Origin: Arachidicoccus rhizosphaerae
Lineage (GTDB): Bacteria > Bacteroidota > Bacteroidia > Chitinophagales > Chitinophagaceae
Assembly: GCF_900107765.1 (NCBI RefSeq)
Contig: NZ_FNQY01000012.1
Location: forward strand, 62,001 to 126,000
DNA length: 64,000 nt
Direction: 5' to 3'
Positions 28,478-39,600 of this stretch are shown piece by piece. A program made the translations under genes and the position numbers. Under the pieces are notes generated by a model that searched no databases, was not told the DNA's origin, and worked only from the letters and a program-made list of their open reading frames with translations. The first letter of the stretch is position 1. Every line of letters begins with the position of its first letter.

Positions 28478-29677
28478 TTACAACGCCGGATTTTTACCGT
28501 ATTCGGACCAGGTTTGATCAATGGACTTACCTAAAGTGCTAACAAAAAAGTCTTTATAATTAGTTCCCTTCCTGAGCGCCTGATCCAATTGTTTAACAAA
28601 GTTCTTTTCCTTGTGGTTTTCAATCCAGACCAGGAATCTGGCGGTCACCCTGTAACTGTCATCATAGTTCTGATCACTGGAATAATCCGGTAACTCCCAG
28701 GAGTCCGGGTTATCTATACCGTAACGATAGCGGACATAATCAGCTATCCCCTCTGTCAGCCAGCTGGGGATATCTCCCTGGTAGCCATTTTGTATTTTAT
28801 GCATGATTTCATGAACAGCAACATCTCCTTCCTTCGGATGGCCTTCCATATAATCATAGCTAAATACCAGGACATCCCCAAAAGAATAAGCTACGCCATC
28901 ATAAGTCGGATCAATAATAAAATACACCCTTTTTACTGCATCCGGATTATATTCTTTTAATAATTCAGGATAGACCGTAAAAAAAGTATTGGTCAGAACT
29001 GACTGATAGGATAAGCTTTTTTTATCAGTATGGTTGACAAAAATGAGCTTTAGATTATCCTTAGTGGTACTATCTACCCACTGGACAGGTTCTGCCTTCT
29101 GGGCTGAGGGCGGCATCTGAAACAGCCTGAACTCCGATGCCTGGAACATATCAGCTCCATATAGCTTTAGTACCTGCCAGCGGTAATAAGTATAGGCTTT
29201 GTCATTTTTAAAATAAAAACGGTAATTCGTTCTCCTCACTCGAAACTGCATCCCCATTCTCTCATCCAGCAATGTCCACTGTTTACCGTCATTAGAACCA
29301 TAGAATTTCCAGTCCAGCGGATCTCTTCCATCAAAATCATTACCCGTAGTGAATCTGTAGGAAGCGACCAGTTTAGCAGAATCAAACTTAAAATCAATAT
29401 TTACCTGAGAAAAATCCTTTATCAGAAACTTAGTCGTCGTGTCATTATCCACCAGCTTTTTGGATCCTTCCGACCCGTCAGAGCCATCCGGATTATCCTT
29501 GCTTACAGAGAGGCTGGCCTTACTGGTAATATCCAAAACCGGAATATGCTCATAACTGGAATCAGCACCTCCTCCGCCTGGATCCGTACCCACATTATCT
29601 TTACTGCAACTGCCAAATATTGCGGCACTGCAAAGCACCAGTAACAACAATTTAAAGTCCACGCTAAGCTTTTTCAT
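28478..29677 (-). CDS. Basic secretory protein-type metallopeptidase, lipoprotein, with discoidin-like domain
   Basis: A 399-residue predicted lipoprotein: the leader ends in the lipobox FGSC (C about residue 24). Residues 55-190 look like an F5/8-type carbohydrate-binding domain (LVDNDTTTKFLIKDF ... DPLDWKFYGSNDGKQWTLLDER). The C-terminal domain fits the plant/bacterial basic secretory protein family, a putative zinc peptidase: VAVHEIMHKIQNGY gives HExxH, and SWLTEGIADYVRYRYG carries the downstream acidic ligand region. It is surface- or periplasm-anchored. Substrate unknown. Confidence 0.82.
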   Translation of the reverse strand: MKKLSVDFKLLLLVLCSAAIFGSCSKDNVGTDPGGGGADSSYEHIPVLDITSKASLSVSKDNPDGSDGSEGSKKLVDNDTTTKFLIKDFSQVNIDFKFDSAKLVASYRFTTGNDFDGRDPLDWKFYGSNDGKQWTLLDERMGMQFRVRRTNYRFYFKNDKAYTYYRWQVLKLYGADMFQASEFRLFQMPPSAQKAEPVQWVDSTTKDNLKLIFVNHTDKKSLSYQSVLTNTFFTVYPELLKEYNPDAVKRVYFIIDPTYDGVAYSFGDVLVFSYDYMEGHPKEGDVAVHEIMHKIQNGYQGDIPSWLTEGIADYVRYRYGIDNPDSWELPDYSSDQNYDDSYRVTARFLVWIENHKEKNFVKQLDQALRKGTNYKDFFVSTLGKSIDQTWSEYGKNPAL

Positions 29678-29906
29678 AGAATACTGAATGTAAGATGTTA
29701 AAGACGATTGTACTTTATTGTATTCACAGGGGTAAAGAGCATATTTAAAAGCCAGGCTTCCATACCAGCTTTATAAATATCCTTTTCAGATATTAGATGT
29801 AATCCCCCATAGGTACAGACAACTAAGATACTGTTTTATTCCTAATTGCCCAAGCTCCAGGATAAAAGCAGGGCTTCACCAACTATAGTATTCAAACAGC
29901 TTATAA

Positions 29907-29932
29907 ATTAATCAATTATTTAATTGATTAAT
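29907..29932. repeat. 26-base AT-rich inverted repeat at the end of the acyltransferase gene
   Basis: Perfect arms ATTAATCAATTA and TAATTGATTAAT with a 2-base centre. The last base overlaps the minus-strand stop codon (29934-29932). On that strand it reads as a hairpin followed by a T-rich tail and may act as terminator or transcript-end stabiliser. Confidence 0.55.
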
Positions 29933-31043
29933 CAGGCAAAGCGTCTGCGAAGCCATTTACGAATTGGCTCATCATACCATTTGAGGCTGATATAGGCAAA
30001 AAGGATGCTTCCAAATAAAATCAACAGCGCATAGGGCAAGGCCTCCAGAAAGGTGACTCCTTTATTGTTGCTGATCCAGGCCACATAGAAATAAACAAAC
30101 GGGTAATGTACCAGATATAATGGATAGGAGATATCACCCAGAAACTTGCATATTTTGCTTTCCGCCTTTCCCTGGATAACACCGCTGGCTCCCAGATATA
30201 CAATCAAAGGAAAAACAATGATGATACAAAAGGATTCATAAAGGCCGTTTAACCAAAGATGCTCCGCTCCCCCAATTCTGGGCATATAAAGTACCACTAT
30301 AACCAGTAAGCTGCACCATAAAAAGGCATTTTTTATTCGGGTGGGTTTAGCCACTCTGGACATTAAGAGTCCGGCAAAAAAAGGATACATGGTTCTGATA
30401 AAACCGATATAAACCTGCTCTGTATTTAAGGTCCATCCACCACTGACATCCCCGTTGGAACTGGTAATTGCCATATGAGCCAGCGCAATGGCGGCAATCA
30501 CGACAAAAATGCTCAAAGACTTTTTGGAAAATTTACGAATAAACAGCGCATACATGATATTGGCGATGTATTCAAAAAATAAGGACCAGCCGACGCTGTT
30601 GAGCGGATGCATTTCTTCCCAGCCTCTAATATCAAGGGAGAGTGGTACGGGGAGCACCGTATAACCAATGAACAATACTAACAGTAACTTCCAGAGCGGG
30701 ACTGTATGAATGAGCGGCCATAAGGCGGAATCTGTATAATAAAAACCAATGGCCCCAAGGGTCATCCCAAGTATAACCATGGGCTGCAATCTTTCAACCC
30801 TGCGCTTAAAAAACGTTCCTACTGTCATCTTAGGCCAGCGGTCGTCATAAGCATAGCCAATGACGAAACCGGAAAGTAAAAAAAAAAATCTACTGCCAGA
30901 TAACCATGATTGACCAGAATATCCAGATGCCCCGTGCCCAAAGGTTCAGTCAGGTGAAAAGTCACCACAATGATGGCTGCCACACCTCTTAATCCGTCTA
31001 AAATCTGATAATGGGGTTTCGTTGTAATGGATTTCTGATTCAT
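29932..31043 (-). pseudogene. Acyltransferase-3 (OafA/YrhL-like) gene frameshifted in an 11-T run
   Basis: The N-terminal frame (ATG 31043; HYQILDGLRGVAAIIVVTFHL, the family's catalytic-His first helix) reaches NHGYLAVDFFF and then leaves frame in a run of 11 T (30888-30898). With 12 T it would continue as LLSGFVIGYAYDDRW and join the second frame (MTVGTFFKRRVERLQP...), giving about 370 residues with ten membrane helices. The first frame ends in TGA overlapping the second frame's ATG (ATGA), so coupled re-initiation is possible. Such enzymes acylate cell-surface glycans. The tract could be phase variable, a fixed mutation or a base-calling error. Confidence 0.75.
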
Positions 31044-31363
31044 GCTTTTATTACCGGACTGATTATACAATAATTATAAAAGGGTAAATTTATTTAAATC
31101 CCAAGCAATTGACCGGGCAATTCGTCTCAAAAAATAGGCAGATTGTCTCATTAATAGGACACGGATAAAGGCAGGTCATGAAAACTGCATTCCAGTCATC
31201 CTGAATTCCGGGACACCGGTTCCCGTATTTTCCGTAATCCTTAAAAAAATATTCACAGAAAACCAGTAACTTGTAGCGTATCATTGCAGGAAGCAGGAAA
31301 AAATAAAAAAACCGATAATCTCTGTCACAGTAAAAAAGAACAATAATAAAAATTTCCCGAAAG

Positions 31364-32917
31364 ATGAACATCACCGAATATTTAAACATTTTACGCAAGC
31401 CAGATAAACTCTGGTTATTCTCAAGGGAAAGGACGGCAGAAAAAATTAATGCCTTAGCCATAATTGCTGCCAGGGATGAACCCGCCTTCATCTACTATTT
31501 AATTGATTTATTAAAATCTAATAACAAGGAGGTAAGAGAAGCCATCAGCCGGACTATCATTCATTTATTCAAGCAAATTAAGCATAAAAACGAGTATTAT
31601 AATACGCTAAAAAATTGCAATATTTTTAAAAGCGACCTTCACTATTTTGAGGCGGAATTTTCAAAAGAGGTATCCATAGAATTGCTGGCAATTAGTTCAT
31701 TAAACGGCAATGGCCACATTAGAGAAGAAGCCGTAAAAAAGCTGGCACAGGCAAAACATATAAGGGCCGTCCCTTTTTTAATCTACCGGTTAGCGGATTG
31801 GGTGGCACCTGTCAGACAGGCTGCCATGGACGGTATTAAAAACTATCTAAATATCTCCTATATCGACAGCCTTATCCATCACCTACCTCTATTCGAATGG
31901 GTCAGAAGAACCGAAAGAACAGACATAGGTCCCATATATCACGAGATAATTGATTTTATAGTTAAAAGCAATAGAAACTATATAATATCAAATTATAAAA
32001 AATACCCGGAGAAGCTCCGATTAATATTAGCCAAACATATTTCCTCCACACTTAATAACAATTCAATAGAATTAGGTCTTCTTTTGGCAGATAAAAATTT
32101 TCTGATCCGCAAACTCACCCTCCATCATTTCGATAAACTTGGTAAAAATGAGATCCATCAATTACTACTGGACAAATCCTCCACTATTCGACTGGAGACT
32201 TTATATCATTTAAAAAACAGCATTGAGTTTACGGATACTATTCAATTATTTTTAGCAGACCCCTCAGGGACCATAAGAAGTTACGCAAGAGCAGCACTTA
32301 GTCAGTTCCCCATTCATTTTGAGGCTAGATATTTAAAAAATCTAAATGAGGGCAAACAAATCATTGGATCTTTATGCGGATTGGCAGAGATACAATCCAG
32401 TAAGTTTCCAGAAATTGTGGAACACTATCTGGATTATCCTGTTCAAAAAGTCAGAAAAGCAGCCTTTATTGCACTTTGCAAAGTGGATAGAGAAAAGGCA
32501 TATCCGTATGCGATTGCCAACCTGGGGACAGATTACATTGGGCTAAGACGTAGGATCATTGATTATTTATCTACCATACCCCGTCAGGAGGTACTTGAAA
32601 AAGCCAGGGCATCCTTCCAGAATGGAGACAATCATCTAAAAGCATCAATGCTTAATCTTTTTAGTTTGATTGGAAACTGGGTAGCCCTTCCGGACTTAAT
32701 GCTTGGAACAATTAGTGAAGAGGAAAATCTGCGCTTATTATCATGTAATTACCTCCTAGTCTGGCAAAAAAGGGCCACAAACATGTATACTAAACCTACG
32801 TCAAAAGACCTTGAAAGAGCGAACAAAGTGTTTCAATATGTGTTTGAAACACATGAAACCAAGCAATATTTTAAAACAAACCCCGTAGCAGGACTAGACT
32901 TTTATTTCTCAGCGTAA
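31364..32917 (+). CDS. HEAT-repeat protein
   Basis: A 517-residue all-helical protein with no signal peptide. Degenerate HEAT repeats are visible in several places: HIREEAVKKLAQAKHIRAVPFLIYRLADWVAP (residues 120-150), STIRLETLYHLKNS, GTIRSYARAALSQF and VRKAAFIALCKVDREKA. Such repeats form a solenoid for protein or nucleic-acid binding. No catalytic domain is recognised. A 126-residue gene follows 32 bases later in the same direction, so they probably form an operon; the large solenoid plus small partner layout resembles orphan immunity modules but that is only a suggestion. Confidence 0.7.
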   Translation: MNITEYLNILRKPDKLWLFSRERTAEKINALAIIAARDEPAFIYYLIDLLKSNNKEVREAISRTIIHLFKQIKHKNEYYNTLKNCNIFKSDLHYFEAEFSKEVSIELLAISSLNGNGHIREEAVKKLAQAKHIRAVPFLIYRLADWVAPVRQAAMDGIKNYLNISYIDSLIHHLPLFEWVRRTERTDIGPIYHEIIDFIVKSNRNYIISNYKKYPEKLRLILAKHISSTLNNNSIELGLLLADKNFLIRKLTLHHFDKLGKNEIHQLLLDKSSTIRLETLYHLKNSIEFTDTIQLFLADPSGTIRSYARAALSQFPIHFEARYLKNLNEGKQIIGSLCGLAEIQSSKFPEIVEHYLDYPVQKVRKAAFIALCKVDREKAYPYAIANLGTDYIGLRRRIIDYLSTIPRQEVLEKARASFQNGDNHLKASMLNLFSLIGNWVALPDLMLGTISEEENLRLLSCNYLLVWQKRATNMYTKPTSKDLERANKVFQYVFETHETKQYFKTNPVAGLDFYFSA

Positions 32918-32949
32918 CTGCTGATCCACCTTTAATAAAAAGAACAACC

Positions 32950-33330
32950 ATGTCAACAAGACGATTTGATGTGTTACTAGATGATAAAAAGATCGGCTGG
33001 ACCTTCCTTGAAAATGCGGATGCTCCAATGGGCGTCGTTACAGGCCGAATATATTTTATTGATATAGATTCTGGTTATGGGTTTTTAAAAGCCTATTGTG
33101 AAGAGCACTGCATTGAAATCATTACAGAAAATCCGGATCAGCAATTAATTGCCACCTCTGCCATGGCTCCTCTGAGCGTTGTCAGTCCTGAAGGCATAGA
33201 AATTAAAGGTCAAAGTGTAAATATAGAAGGAATGGACCAGGACTATTTTGAAATCTTTATTTTAGGCATTCCTTATCCTTTTTTCGAACAACAGTTTGGT
33301 CATCACGTAAATAAATATCGCGGGGAGTGA
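32950..33330 (+). CDS. Small protein of unknown function, partner of the HEAT-repeat gene
   Basis: A 126-residue acidic protein without signal peptide or membrane segment. I do not recognise the family. It is predicted mostly beta (FDVLLDDKKIGWTFLENADAPMG, IYFIDIDSGYGF, VSPEGIEIKGQSVNIEGMD) and ends with a helix (PYPFFEQQFGHHVNKY). It lies 32 bases downstream of the HEAT-repeat gene. Codon use and a regular acidic composition support real coding; function unknown. Confidence 0.6.
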   Translation: MSTRRFDVLLDDKKIGWTFLENADAPMGVVTGRIYFIDIDSGYGFLKAYCEEHCIEIITENPDQQLIATSAMAPLSVVSPEGIEIKGQSVNIEGMDQDYFEIFILGIPYPFFEQQFGHHVNKYRGE

Positions 33331-34247
33331 ATCCTGATATCTTTTGATGCAGCATAATTATAGATGTAAACAAGATTAAATCGCGTGCCACTATGCGGTA
33401 AAAAATCTTTTGAACCGACGAAACCCTATTTCGATAATTATTGTTCAATCGTCTTGCAATTAGAACAAGTTGCTTAACATAAGTAAGCGAAATCAGGCAG
33501 ACGCGTTGCCTATCTCCAATAGTACCAAACATTCTTTAAATCCATGAAATGCTATTTTAGCAAGGCCTATCAAAAATCAAATAATTTTACCGTCACAATA
33601 TTCAGTCCCTAAATTCCAGAAAAATTCCCCAACTACACCTAACAGGACTCCAATGTTACATCATCATATTAATGTTTGAAAAAAACAGGAAGATAGCCCA
33701 GAATAAAAAAAATAAACTATATTATTCGTAGGAGAAAATAAACTATCCTTAGCAGAGGCTTATGCTTAGGACTTCTAATCCCTTCTAAAGAACCCTGAAA
33801 TTGATACCAAATAACCGAAGGGTCAAATCTTTGGATGACTTTCTAAGTAAATTTTCAATCCTTGTTCCATTTTTCGAGAAAAGGATCCTATATAAGCATA
33901 TCCTCATTCCAGTACAATTTAATTGACATTAAATTACACAACTATTTATATTGTATTTCCAAAAAATATACAAAAATTCACCACGTTTCTTTGGACAGGT
34001 AAAAAAATTTGAATAACAAAAGGTACTCGATCCAATATAAAGCATTTATTTTAAATTATAATACATATGAAAAATAACTTTAGTTTCAAAATACGTCCGT
34101 TTTGACAGTCCTCAAATGTAAAATTTCCCTCACCTTTGAAGTAGAGAAGAAAATAAGGGATAATTAATCGATCTGAAACCCCACCTAAATAAAAAAGCAC
34201 GCAACTCCTTAAGTACGCTCAAATTGAATATTTCACAAAAGGGAAAA
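33331..34247. other. 917-base AT-rich stretch without a supported gene
   Basis: Both strands have only short interrupted frames. The sequence is AT-rich with many A and T runs. I see no tRNA, clear terminator, direct repeat pair or family fragment. It separates the HEAT-repeat unit from the MauE-like gene. Confidence 0.5.
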
Positions 34248-34694
34248 ATGAATCACAAGCAAATCATATCAACCATTAGTGCTCTATTGATAAATTTAGG
34301 GACATACCCAGCACTAAGTAAATTATGTGAATTTACTACATTTGCTTCCCTGCTTAAATTACAGCCACTTCCCAAATGGTCAATTACGCCTAAACAATTG
34401 AGATTCCACATATTTGAATTTGGAATTACGACTCTTCTGTATTTTCAAGGAACTCACAAGAAAGGGTTCATCCTTTCAGCAGTTTTGATGACCATATTTA
34501 CTATTTATGTCCTATTCGTATTAACAAGTACATACGGAAAAATTCCGTGTTCCTGCGCCGGATTAATTACGGCGCTGCATTGGCAAGTGCATTTAATCTT
34601 CAACATCCTTTTTACGCTCCTCAGCTTTTATGGTATATATCATCAAATACATCAAGTAAATAGTTTCACTAAGCATAACCCTATCCCTGTATAA
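34248..34694 (+). CDS. MauE/DoxX-type redox membrane protein
   Basis: A 148-residue membrane protein with four predicted helices and ATG 34248 as the sensible start (an upstream TTG at 34224 adds nothing family-like). KIPCSCAGLI contains a CxC pair at a membrane edge, as in MauE-type proteins that help disulfide formation in exported proteins. It is followed by a small secreted Cys-containing protein on the same strand, and by a convergent SusD-SusC-TlpA set. The combination of MauE-like, TlpA-like and a Cys-containing secreted protein suggests a thiol-redox link; that is inference. Confidence 0.75.
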   Translation: MNHKQIISTISALLINLGTYPALSKLCEFTTFASLLKLQPLPKWSITPKQLRFHIFEFGITTLLYFQGTHKKGFILSAVLMTIFTIYVLFVLTSTYGKIPCSCAGLITALHWQVHLIFNILFTLLSFYGIYHQIHQVNSFTKHNPIPV

Positions 34695-34850
34695 TTTATT
34701 GTTTATCTGGCCGGATAAAACAGGCAAGTAACCGAAAACCTGTAACCAAAAGAGTAGGTTTCATTTTCTAACCCAGTAACTGCGCCGCTGTAAAATCGAG
34801 CGACGGGCGAAAGCATGGAATTTATTTTTTAACAACAAAATTGTAACACT

Positions 34851-35204
34851 ATGGTACAGTTATCTAAAGTACTCCCGGCTTGCGGATTCGTGATCGCGGT
34901 AGCCCTGGTAGGCATCACCAGCGCTTTTAAAGATGCGCCAAAAACAAATGGAAATAATTTTGCTCAGGCTTATTTCCAATTCACTGGCACACATAATCAG
35001 GAAGACAACCGGTTAGAATGGACACAAATCACGCAAGCCCAGTATGATGCGCTAGATTGTCCAGGCTCATTAAAGGGCTGTAGTATGATTGGTGATTTGA
35101 ATGCATCAGACAATCACCCAGTAGAGGTATATGTTGACAACACAACGAATGAAACGCCTCAAACTGGTACGCATGTCAGTGTGGTGAACAACAAAGACAA
35201 TTAA
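34851..35204 (+). CDS. Small secreted protein, DUF6520-like
   Basis: A 117-residue protein with a hydrophobic export segment (VLPACGFVIAVALVGITSAF) and a small polar mature domain containing two cysteines, C70 and C77 (DCPGSLKGCSM), that could form a disulfide. The layout resembles the DUF6520 small secreted proteins that sit beside MauE-like genes in Bacteroidota; I am not certain of the family. It lies 156 bases after the MauE-like gene, and that gap contains several short stem-loops (for example ACAGG/CCTGT at about 34730). A terminator follows it. Confidence 0.6.
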   Translation: MVQLSKVLPACGFVIAVALVGITSAFKDAPKTNGNNFAQAYFQFTGTHNQEDNRLEWTQITQAQYDALDCPGSLKGCSMIGDLNASDNHPVEVYVDNTTNETPQTGTHVSVVNNKDN

Positions 35205-35230
35205 TCAATTGAGTCGCCAACTTGATGGAA

Positions 35231-35262
35231 GGAAGGGCTCATTACGCCCTTCTTTCCTTTAA
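35231..35262. terminator. Bidirectional terminator between the secreted protein and susD
   Basis: Stem GAAGGGC/GCCCTTC (35232-35238, 35246-35252) with a 7-base loop, followed on the + strand by TTTCCTTT. It lies between convergent genes: the DUF6520-like gene ends at 35204 and susD ends at 35272. Confidence 0.75.
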
Positions 35263-35271
35263 TATGGCGCT

Positions 35272-36630
35272 CTATTTTGGATTTTGTTGCATGCCGGTCA
35301 AAGTAACTACATCAATGGGCAGAGGTAATGCGAAACCGCTACTTCCAGCATTCAGCATGAAATGTTGCTCCCCAATAACACGTTGTAATGATATATCTGC
35401 TCCTTCCTTGTTAAGCCGTTTGATATCCATCCATCGTAGGTCCCTCAGCAACAATTCTTTTCGCCTTTCGGTCAGAATATAGGTTATTGCCTCTTGCTTA
35501 TTTGATGCCGTTAACTCCTCGAAGGTTCCAGATTTATATCTTTTTAGTAATAAAGCATTCAAATCTTCCATCGCCTGATCTACATTCCCTAACCGAGCTT
35601 GACACTCTGACCGAATCAGGTAAATCTCATCTAAGGCAATCCCAATGAAATAACTACTTTTCCCTGTATAAGAACCTCGAAAGGATACAGTGCCATCATT
35701 ATTAGGCTTAAAAAAAAGAATTCGCCTAAGGTCATTTTCCCTATAAGTCGCATATAAGTTTGAATCCACTTTGGCCATGGTGGAATTTAATGATCCAGCA
35801 GTCGTTGCCACATCATAAAATATCACTTCCATATTAAAAGCTGTTATCGGGTAGGTTCTTGAAGAATCAATTAGATTATAGTCCAACAGGTTACCTTCAA
35901 AGATTTTGATACATGAATCTGCATATGCCCCAGCTTTCTTATACTCCCGCATTGTCAGGTATATTCTGGCAAGCAAGCCATAGGTCGCGGCCTTAGACGG
36001 CCGGGTAACAAAGGAGGGGTGAATCGGCAATAGTCTCAATGCTATTTTTAAATCATCGATTATCTGCTGATACGATTGCTGAACGCTAGCTCTTCTGGAG
36101 ACTTCATTAAAATTACTGTTCCCCCGCAATGGAATCCCTAAATCCTGCTCGGCAGTTAGGCTGTCGTAAGCCAAAGACCAATTAAACAATGCCTGCTGAT
36201 ACGCATAGCTTCGAAAAAAAAGACCGCTTCCTTCTAGATTGTCCCAATCATCGATGTTTTGGCTATTCTTGCTAACATTGTTCAACGTTTCAAGCCCAAT
36301 ATTGGCTTGATACACTACATCATAGAGTCTAGACCACTCATTGTTTGATGCTCCCCGCACTATATCTCCGCCCCATGTATATAATTCCTTAAAATGTTCA
36401 TCGGCTAAAGCGTTATATGCGTCTTCTGGAAGGTAGTAATTGTCTGCACTCGCTTCTCCAATTATGCTGCCCTTTTCGTTCATAATATTGTTTTGGTCGT
36501 ACAATGCCTGGACATCCTTAAGCGTTGAAGGTACTACTAACTGTTTGTCTGGTTTCTTGTCCAGGTATTTCTGACATCCGCTATTCAATAATGCTGCAAC
36601 GAAAATTATAAATAGAATTGATTTGTTCAT
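35272..36630 (-). CDS. SusD/RagB-family outer-membrane nutrient-binding lipoprotein
   Basis: A 452-residue lipoprotein with lipobox NSGC (C about residue 19). It is a TPR-helical SusD-type protein: YLDKKPDKQLVVPSTLKDVQALYDQ at the N-terminus, AEQDLGIPLRG, SKAATYGLLARIYLTMREYKKAGAYADSCI, and the C-terminal LTERRKELLLRDLRWMDIKRLNKEG, all family hallmarks. It sits on the outer surface and caps the SusC transporter encoded 10 bases upstream. The TlpA-like gene at the head of the operon is unusual for a polysaccharide locus and suggests a peptide or metal-linked ligand, which is inference. Confidence 0.93.
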   Translation of the reverse strand: MNKSILFIIFVAALLNSGCQKYLDKKPDKQLVVPSTLKDVQALYDQNNIMNEKGSIIGEASADNYYLPEDAYNALADEHFKELYTWGGDIVRGASNNEWSRLYDVVYQANIGLETLNNVSKNSQNIDDWDNLEGSGLFFRSYAYQQALFNWSLAYDSLTAEQDLGIPLRGNSNFNEVSRRASVQQSYQQIIDDLKIALRLLPIHPSFVTRPSKAATYGLLARIYLTMREYKKAGAYADSCIKIFEGNLLDYNLIDSSRTYPITAFNMEVIFYDVATTAGSLNSTMAKVDSNLYATYRENDLRRILFFKPNNDGTVSFRGSYTGKSSYFIGIALDEIYLIRSECQARLGNVDQAMEDLNALLLKRYKSGTFEELTASNKQEAITYILTERRKELLLRDLRWMDIKRLNKEGADISLQRVIGEQHFMLNAGSSGFALPLPIDVVTLTGMQQNPK

Positions 36631-36640
36631 GCGCTTAGTT

Positions 36641-39600
36641 TTAAAAATTGCATTTGATTCCGATAGTATAAGTTTTTGGCTGTGGCGTCACATCTATATA
36701 TTGTGGGTCTATACCGACATCGTTCGAACGCCACAGAAGACCGAGGTTTGCGGCATTCAAATAAATTTGTAAGCTATTCAGGATATTAGGTCTTTTACTG
36801 ACCTTTGGAAATGTATAGGTAAGATTAATGTATTGAATCCTAATGTAGTCGCCTTTTTCTACATTCGCTTCGGAGTACAAATAAAAAAGATCTCTATAAC
36901 TATTGTCGGGATATATCATCGATGGAATATTTGTATGCTTCTCATCTCCGGGTTTCTGCCACCGCCCTGCATAGTCTGCGTTACCCGCATCCATACTGAA
37001 AAGGCCGCCATAATCAATGGATGACCTCCTGAAATAAAAACCAAAAGCACTAGTTATATTAACGTCCAATTCAAAGCCTTTCCAATCAAATGTGTTTCGT
37101 AAAGCGCCGGTATATTTCGGAATGGCTGAACCGTCATAAATCAAGTCATCTTTATCTTTTGCATTATAGATTGCTTGATAATCTTTACTTTTCTCTCCAT
37201 TCAAATAACCGATGGGATCTCCTGTCATGGGGTCTAATCCCCCCCATTTATAACTGATAATTGAATACAAATCAAATCCGTTCATTGGATTAATTGTATT
37301 ACCATTACTAATAAATGAGGAAGGAAGCGCCGGATTTAAATAGTAAGCTTCCGTTTTACTAACCGAATGGCTAAAAAGTAGGGTTGTATGCCACCCAAGT
37401 TCACCTTTCAAGTTACGTGTTGTTAATGATAATTCCCATCCCCGCCCTATCATAGAGGCAACATTTTTCATAATCGAAGTTCCATCACTAATTCCGGCTG
37501 TGGGGTCTATTGGCGTTATGCCATAGAGATCGGTTCCGTGTTTCAGATAATATTCAAAGCTTCCACTTATTGTATGATTTCGAGAAGCGAAATCAACAGC
37601 GATATTAGTCATAGCAATTTTTTCCCACCTAAGATCAGGATTGCCATATTGCAGTATCCTCGCCTGCTGGAAGCCACTATAGGAAGCCGGTAAATCCAGG
37701 TATTGTTCCGTGGTAACGGCAGACCTTGACGGATCAACGTTGCCGCTAAAACCATATGTGGCTCGAAACTTCAGATAAGGTATGGCATTAAAATTATAAA
37801 ATCCTTCTTTAGACAGCTCCCATGCCAGTCCACCTGACCAAAGTGGTATTCCTTTGTCGTTGGCTTTTACTCCAAAAAGGTTGGACTGGTCTTTTCTCAT
37901 GCTACCTGAAACAGAATATCTTCCTTTATAGCTGTAGGCCGCATTGATATATCCCGATAAGTATCGATTCGTCCGGTCAGCAAATGAGGTGCCATCGGCA
38001 ATGTTTTGGTATCCGCCTAAGTAAGTGGTAAAATAGTCCACGTAGTCCACTGATTTATAGCTTAGAAAATCGTCGTCATAGCCATAAGTCGTAGCACTTC
38101 CACTAAAGGTATGCACCTGTCGAATTTCGGCTCCAGCGATAGCAGTTAGGTCGCTGTTACCCCAAGAATGATCAAAGTTTACTTGTAAGCGTCCGTTGTT
38201 GCTTTCGATGGTAGCATCTGATCTATTCAATATTCCGCCATTGGGAACGTTGTACACCAATTCGCCGAATGCGTCGAACTGAGTAAATAAATTAATCATA
38301 TCCCTGGCGGCAAAACTCTGAATGTCAGAAAGGTTTTTATTTTGCGTCGACTGCCGTTCATATTGATAATAGAAGTTCAGCGACAGCATCTTATTAATTG
38401 AATATTTCCACGAGGAGTTCGCCACAATGTCACTTATGAAGGTCTTTGTAAAATCATGTTTATAATCTTGTAGTGGATAATAGTTCCAGTCAAGCAATTT
38501 ACCACCACCAGCAGTATCGATAAAGCTTTGCCGGTAATTCTTCGCAAAGGACAAAGGTTGGCCTAAATTGTCGGCTAACCGTGTATAAGTATAAATTGGG
38601 CCTCCCGTGTTATTAGTCAAATAGCTATATCCGTGCGCACCTGTTTTGGAGGAAATGAGGTTTATTGCCACAGAAGAGTTTACTGATAGTCGCGGTGCTA
38701 GCCTAATCGATAGCTCAGACCGAAGTGTCGTCCGATTATTGATGCCTCCCAAATTATCCATATTCCTATCGTATCCGCCTGAAAAATAGTATGACACATT
38801 TTGCGTACCTCCACTGAAGTTAAGTGCATATTGCTGCGTGAAGGGTTTTCTGTACATATACTTTTCTAGGTCGTTCCGCACATCGTGCAGTCTTAGATCA
38901 TTTATCTGTTGATCAAAATCAACAGCGGAAATCAGCCCATCCCGCTTTTTGATCAATAGTTCTACAACTGGTGATAGAGCGGGAAAAGATGAGGCACTCT
39001 CTTTATCATTGTAATAACCTTTCTCAAAAAGCATCTGTTCCACATCAATAAGATCAGAGGATGCAATAGGTCTTAGGTAAAACAGGTTCGGTTTTCCTGA
39101 AGTAATCATGTCAGCATTAAAACTGACACTCTGTTTACCGGATTGGCTTCCCTTTTTAGTAGTGATAACAATTACTCCGTTCCCAGCCCTAACCCCCCAA
39201 ATACTAGTGGCAGCAGCATCTTTTAACACAGTAACACTCTCGACATCATTAGGGTTTATATTGCTGACACTACCTTCATATGTAAAATTATCAACTACAA
39301 TCAATGGCGATCGCAAGCCGTTGATTGTACTAAGTCCTCTGATAGTAATTGGTTGTTGCCTATTACCGTCATTATCAAAGACGACATTGTTTGCAACACC
39401 GTTCAATCTGTCAAGTATATTCGATCCTGTCTGTTGATTTAAAATCTTACTATCCAGGTATTCATAGGATCCAGTCGCTCTTTCTTTTGAAATATGCTGA
39501 TAACCAGTTTGGACAGTCACATTTTCTAATGAATAGTCGGTAGCTTCTAGATATTCTATCAAATTGTGGGGACTAGTACTATCAATTTTTCTAAATAAAA

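Noticed and set aside
31090-31491. A 133-codon minus-strand frame before the HEAT-repeat gene
   Set aside because: It overlaps the start of the HEAT-repeat gene in antisense, has low-complexity aromatic composition and no recognisable family.
33257-33532. A 91-codon minus-strand frame overlapping the end of the small partner gene
   Set aside because: It overlaps the 126-residue gene in antisense and shows no domain; a transposase-like impression could not be supported.
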